Shown here one piece after another: positions 5,124 through 6,168 of a stretch of 6,168 nt of DNA. Source of the DNA: Bacilli bacterium (GTDB lineage: Bacteria > Bacillota_I > Bacilli_A > RFN20 > CAG-288); contig CAAGIQ010000030.1 of assembly GCA_900769965.1 (NCBI GenBank), positions 1-6,168 of the forward strand, given 5' to 3'. The stretch's first letter is position 1. Each line of letters opens with the position of its first letter. The notes beneath the pieces are model-generated. The model made no database searches. It was not told the DNA's origin and saw only the letters and a program-made list of their open reading frames with translations. Position numbers and translations under genes: made by a program.

Positions 5124-6168
5124 ATGGAACTTAAAAAGACTCTAATCATGAACAAAGGCACCTTTGAGATGAGAGGTAATTTGCCTTTAAAAGAGCCGAA
5201 CTACGTCAAGAAGTTCGAAGAGATGAAACTCTATGAAAGACTACTTAAGGAACATGAAGGTCAAGAAGAATTTTATCTTCACGATGGTCCACCATACGCC
5301 AATGGCGATATGCATGCTGGCCACGCCTTAAATAAGATACTTAAAGATATCATCAATAGATACAAGAACCTAAAAGGCTATTATGTAAGATACATTCCAG
5401 GTTGGGATACTCACGGACTACCAATTGAAAATGCTGTTACTAAGTCCGGTGTCGATAGAAAACAAATTCCTACTAGCGAATTTAGAAAAGCATGTATGAA
5501 ATATGCTTATAAGCAAGTGGAAAGACAGAAAAAACAGATCTTAAGATTAGGTATCTTAGGTGATTTTGATCATCCATATCTAACTTTAGACAAAGAATAT
5601 GAAGCTAAACAGATCGAAGTTTTTGCTGATATGGCTCTAAAAGGCTATATCTACAAAGGCTTAAAACCTGTTAACTGGTCTCCTTCTAGTGAATCAGCTT
5701 TAGCTGAAGCTGAAATCGAATATCAAGATGTTGAAGCTAAGACCATCTTTGTTAGATTTAAAGTTACAGATGGAAGAGGATTGATCGAAGAAGACGATTC
5801 ATACTTTGTTATCTGGACTACAACTCCTTGGACCTTACCAGCTAACTTAGCTATCTGTTTAAATCCAGATTTTGAGTATGGATTATTTAAAACTGACAAA
5901 GGTAACCTCGTATTCTTAAAGAAATTTGAAGAAGAACTCTCTAAGACTTTAGGTTTAAAAGAATGTACTTTAATTAAATCATTTAAAGGTAAAGATGCTG
6001 AATATATCAAAGTTCAACATCCATTTATGGATCATGAATCTTTAGTTATTTTAGGTGACTATGTCTCCGATGATGCTGGTACTGGTTGCGTTCATATCGC
6101 TCCTGGACACGGTTTAGACGACTACAAAGTCTGTTTAAAATATAACATCCCACCTTTCTGCCCAGTTG
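5124..6168 (+). CDS. ileS: Isoleucyl-tRNA synthetase (3' truncated by window end)
   Basis: This class I synthetase charges tRNA-Ile and edits mischarged valine. The frame is open from the ATG at 5124 to the last base, giving 348 visible residues of a protein usually around 900-1000 long. The N-terminal region shows FEMRGNLP and then DGPPYANGDMHAGH, with the HIGH-type signature HAGH at 64-67, followed by PGWDTHGLPIE, typical of IleRS. The sequence NWSPSSESALAEAEIEY near residue 190 leads into the CP1 editing domain, which has the Thr-rich WTTTPWTLPAN at 231-241 and GTGCVHIAPGHG at 319-330 with the expected acidic residues after it. The KMSKS loop, anticodon-binding domain and any C-terminal zinc site lie beyond the window. 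The AUC specifier in the leader independently supports the isoleucine assignment. Confidence 0.97.
   Translation, partial: MELKKTLIMNKGTFEMRGNLPLKEPNYVKKFEEMKLYERLLKEHEGQEEFYLHDGPPYANGDMHAGHALNKILKDIINRYKNLKGYYVRYIPGWDTHGLPIENAVTKSGVDRKQIPTSEFRKACMKYAYKQVERQKKQILRLGILGDFDHPYLTLDKEYEAKQIEVFADMALKGYIYKGLKPVNWSPSSESALAEAEIEYQDVEAKTIFVRFKVTDGRGLIEEDDSYFVIWTTTPWTLPANLAICLNPDFEYGLFKTDKGNLVFLKKFEEELSKTLGLKECTLIKSFKGKDAEYIKVQHPFMDHESLVILGDYVSDDAGTGCVHIAPGHGLDDYKVCLKYNIPPFCPV

Noticed and set aside
5723..6010. Open frame on the - strand inside ileS
   Set aside because: It is antisense to the conserved IleRS editing domain and has no supporting signals.

Overview
The window comes from an AT-rich, Gram-positive-type genome, most likely a member of the Bacillota. 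Aminoacyl-tRNA synthetase genes are preceded by T-box leaders, Shine-Dalgarno sites are strong (GGAGG, AGGAGG), and the run alaS - ruvX - DUF1292 gene is a Bacillota arrangement. All tryptophans inspected are TGG and alaS ends in TGA, so the mycoplasma code is not in use. An uncultured gut Bacilli/Erysipelotrichia- or RF39-like lineage would fit, but that placement is inference. All recognisable genes are on the + strand.

Layout. (1) Bases 1-295 hold the 3' end of a GAF-domain-like gene, closed by a terminator hairpin that overlaps its stop codon. (2) Bases 304-499 hold a promoter and a compact T-box leader with a GCC (Ala) specifier. (3) Bases 517-4736 are a tightly packed operon: alaS (alanyl-tRNA synthetase), ruvX (Holliday-junction resolvase-like / pre-16S rRNA nuclease), a DUF1292 (YrzB-like) protein with a striking Glu8 / His8 / 14-Cys tail, and an exodeoxyribonuclease III gene. 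Junctions are 1-nt overlap, 1 nt and 2 nt, and a strong terminator overlaps the last stop codon. (4) Bases 4762-4889 are AT-rich and featureless. (5) A consensus-like promoter (TTGATT-17-TATAAT) then drives a full-length T-box with an AUC (Ile) specifier. (6) ileS (isoleucyl-tRNA synthetase) starts at 5124 and runs off the window end.

How it works together. Each synthetase appears to be controlled by the uncharged form of its own tRNA through transcription antitermination. Because ruvX, the DUF1292 gene and xth follow alaS with no visible promoter or terminator between them, they probably share the alanine-responsive leader. I see no wholly new multi-gene system. The points most worth a second look are the metal-binding-like tail on the DUF1292 protein, the very short Stem I of the alaS T-box, and an unusual terminator layout that both leaders seem to share.
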